The notes under the pieces were generated by a model. It searched no databases. It saw only the letters and a program-made list of their open reading frames with translations, and was not told the DNA's origin. The translations under genes were made by a program, and so were the position numbers. Of a stretch of DNA of 40,715 bases, positions 39,050 to 40,715 are shown piece by piece. The number at the start of each line of letters is the position of its first letter. Positions within the stretch are counted from its first letter, which is position 1. The stretch is from Oscillospiraceae bacterium (lineage in GTDB: Bacteria; Bacillota; Clostridia; Oscillospirales; Oscillospiraceae): positions 1-40,715 of the forward strand of contig JAFQCV010000010.1 in NCBI GenBank assembly GCA_017416325.1, written 5' to 3'.

Positions 39050-40408
39050 TTACGCAAAGATATCATTAAGCTGCTGCAAAATACCCCGTCCGCTGGTAAC
39101 GACCACCAAAGAGTCGCCCTCTTGAAACACGGAGTTACCGTTGGGGACTTCGGTTTTTGTGCCGTGGGTAATACTGGCGATCAGCACATTGGGCTTCAGC
39201 TTCAGCTCCTTCAGAGGTTTGCCGCAATTTTTGGTGGTGCTGTCTACCAGAAATTCCACGGCTTCTGCCTGACCGTCTGCGATGCTGTGCAAAGAAACGG
39301 CAGCGCCGGTCTGGTTTTTTAAGGCACGGACATAGCGGATAATGTTGCTGCTGCATAGCTCCTTGGGGGAAACAATGCTGCCCAACGCCAGAGCATCGAT
39401 GATGTTTCGGTTTTCAGAATGGCTCAGTTTGGTGATGACCTGAGGCACTTTTTGGGAGTTGCCGTAAAGGGAGATGATCATGTTCATCTCATCCTGTCCG
39501 GTCAGGGTCACCAGGGCGTCGCAGGTGGAAATGCCTTCGTTTTCCAAAAGGTTATGATCCGTGGCATCGCCCTGAACCACACAGACTTCTTCAAGGTCCT
39601 CCGCCAGTTCCTGGCAGCGAACAGGATCGTTTTCGATCAGCTGTACGCTGATGCCGTCCTGCGCCAGCATGCGGGCCAGGTAGTAGCTTACACTGTCGCC
39701 GCCGCAGAGGATGACACGGCGGGCCCGCCGGGCAATGATGTCTAAATTTTTCAGCATGATGGACAGGTTTTCCGTGGGCGCGGTAACAAAGATCCGGTCA
39801 CCGCTCTGGAGCACAAAGTTACCGCCGGGGGCAACGGCATTGCCATCCCGCAGCACAGCGCAGACCAGAACCTTACATTTGACAATGCCGGACATTTCCA
39901 TCAAGGTCGTATTGCAAAGCTTGCTGTTTTCATCGATCCGCAGCTCCACGATCTCGGCGCGGCCTTTGGCAAAGGTATCCCGACGGAGAAAACCGGGGTA
40001 CTTCAGCAGCCGCTGGATCTCCACGGCAGCCTGCTTTTCCGGGTTTACGGTCATAGATAAGCCAAAAACATCCCGCATAGCATAGATCTGTTCGGTATAT
40101 TCCGGATTCCGGATCCGGGCGATGGTATGTAAACTCGGATGGATGCTGTGGGCAGTGGTGCAGCACAAAAGGTTTACTTCGTCAGCACCGGTGGCGGCGA
40201 TGAGAAGATCGGCCTCCCGGGCACCTGCCTGAAGCAGTGTATCCATAGAGGCGCAGTTGCCGTGAACAGCCATCACATCATAACGCTCTACACAGGCGTT
40301 TAAGACCAAGGCGTTATTGTCGATCAAGGTGATGTCATAGCCCTCCGCAGACAGCTGACGGGCCAGGTCAGCGCCGACTCTGCCGGCCCCTGCAATGATG
40401 ATATTCAT
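39050..40408 (-). CDS. trkA: TrkA potassium uptake regulatory protein
   Basis: 452 aa, peripheral membrane NAD(H)-binding subunit. It has the duplicated RCK_N/RCK_C plan of long TrkA: the first Rossmann motif MNIIIAGAGRVGADLARQL, then a TrkA-C domain; the second Rossmann motif RVILCGGDSVSYYLA, then a second TrkA-C domain ending near GKPLKELKLKPNVLIASITHG. The start ATG 40408 follows AAGGAGGACATT. It gates TrkH in response to nucleotide. First gene of a two-gene operon. Confidence 0.95.
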   Translation of the reverse strand: MNIIIAGAGRVGADLARQLSAEGYDITLIDNNALVLNACVERYDVMAVHGNCASMDTLLQAGAREADLLIAATGADEVNLLCCTTAHSIHPSLHTIARIRNPEYTEQIYAMRDVFGLSMTVNPEKQAAVEIQRLLKYPGFLRRDTFAKGRAEIVELRIDENSKLCNTTLMEMSGIVKCKVLVCAVLRDGNAVAPGGNFVLQSGDRIFVTAPTENLSIMLKNLDIIARRARRVILCGGDSVSYYLARMLAQDGISVQLIENDPVRCQELAEDLEEVCVVQGDATDHNLLENEGISTCDALVTLTGQDEMNMIISLYGNSQKVPQVITKLSHSENRNIIDALALGSIVSPKELCSSNIIRYVRALKNQTGAAVSLHSIADGQAEAVEFLVDSTTKNCGKPLKELKLKPNVLIASITHGTKTEVPNGNSVFQEGDSLVVVTSGRGILQQLNDIFA

Positions 40409-40456
40409 AATGTCCTCCTTTTGGGAAACATTCCGGGAAAACAAGAATTTATGTCC

Positions 40457-40484
40457 ATTATAGCAGATTTTTGGAGAAAAACAA
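40457..40484 (-). promoter_or_regulatory. Promoter of the trkA-trkH operon
   Basis: Minus strand TTGTTT (complement of 40479-40484), 16-bp spacer, TATAAT (complement of 40457-40462), about 45 bp before trkA. Confidence 0.65.
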
Positions 40485-40534
40485 CCGGGTTGTTTTGCGC
40501 AATGACAATTTGCCAGGCAATAGGAAATTCCTCG

Positions 40535-40715
40535 TAAAATTGCCATTTATCGGGCAGGCTGCGCCTGCTAATGGATAATGGAAAATGGATAATGGACAAT
40601 GAAGGAGTCGCCTTCGGCGACATATTTCAAATCATTTCCGAAGGAAATACCACAATTATCCATTATCAATTATCAATTATCCATTCGGGTATCTGCCCGA
40701 CAAACGGGAATTGGC
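40535..40715 (+). repeat. MITE-like repeat, copy 3
   Basis: About 180 bp, reaching the window edge. Begins TAAAATTGCCATTTATCG and ends CTGCCCGACAAACGGGAATT. The ends are inverted repeats of each other over about 22 bp (19 matches by the consensus of the three copies). Internal stems include GTCGCCTTCGGCGAC and GCAGGCTGCGCCTGC. It lies upstream of the trkA promoter and does not touch a gene. Confidence 0.85.

Overview
The window looks like chromosome of a Gram-positive, anaerobic gut-type Clostridia (Oscillospirales/Ruminococcaceae-like). I infer this from AGGAGG ribosome binding sites, TTGACA-17-TATAAT promoters, a lysine riboswitch on lysA, a CotJC-like manganese catalase, a clostridial-style oligopeptide transporter and ferredoxin-tailed aldo/keto reductases. 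I do not name a species.

Region 1 (about 1-12209) is an integrated phage-like element. It has a tyrosine integrase, a KilA-N protein and a cI-type repressor on the minus strand. A switch region with three dyad operators separates these from a rightward early operon: Cro-like protein, excisionase-like HTH, a small protein, a RepA-type ATPase and a possible origin, then small proteins. A rightward late block follows, behind a structured leader. It holds two helical proteins of unknown function, a zinc-ribbon protein, an 858-aa tail tape measure protein, a WGSGG/zinc-ribbon protein and a sigma-70-like factor. I see no capsid, portal, terminase or lysis gene, so this looks like a satellite or a highly reduced phage. 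Its right edge is a 3' fragment of an initiator tRNA-fMet gene followed by that gene's terminator. The left attachment site is not in the window.

Region 2 (12247-16766) is a restriction-modification island: a beta-class DNA methyltransferase, a small HTH regulator, a Dam-like methyltransferase and, convergent to them, a 683-aa putative endonuclease.

Region 3 (17102-27458) has a manganese catalase followed by a five-gene oligopeptide ABC operon and an ApbE-like membrane-anchored protein. The transporter is strange in almost every subunit: the binding protein appears circularly permuted, OppB has a very large extracytoplasmic insertion, OppD has a ~240-residue charged helical insertion inside its nucleotide-binding domain, and OppF has a two-helix membrane tail.

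Region 4 (27675-40715) is ordinary housekeeping chromosome: a YwaF-like membrane protein, a Ca2+/Na+ exchanger, a GH3 hydrolase, an esterase, a small helical protein, an aldo/keto reductase, a CBS-pair protein, riboswitch-controlled lysA, a hemolysin III-like protein and the trkA-trkH potassium uptake operon. It contains three copies of a MITE-like repeat of about 160-180 bp with inverted ends; two copies supply or overlap the stop codon of a neighbouring gene. A different small inverted-repeat element lies at 28458-28584.
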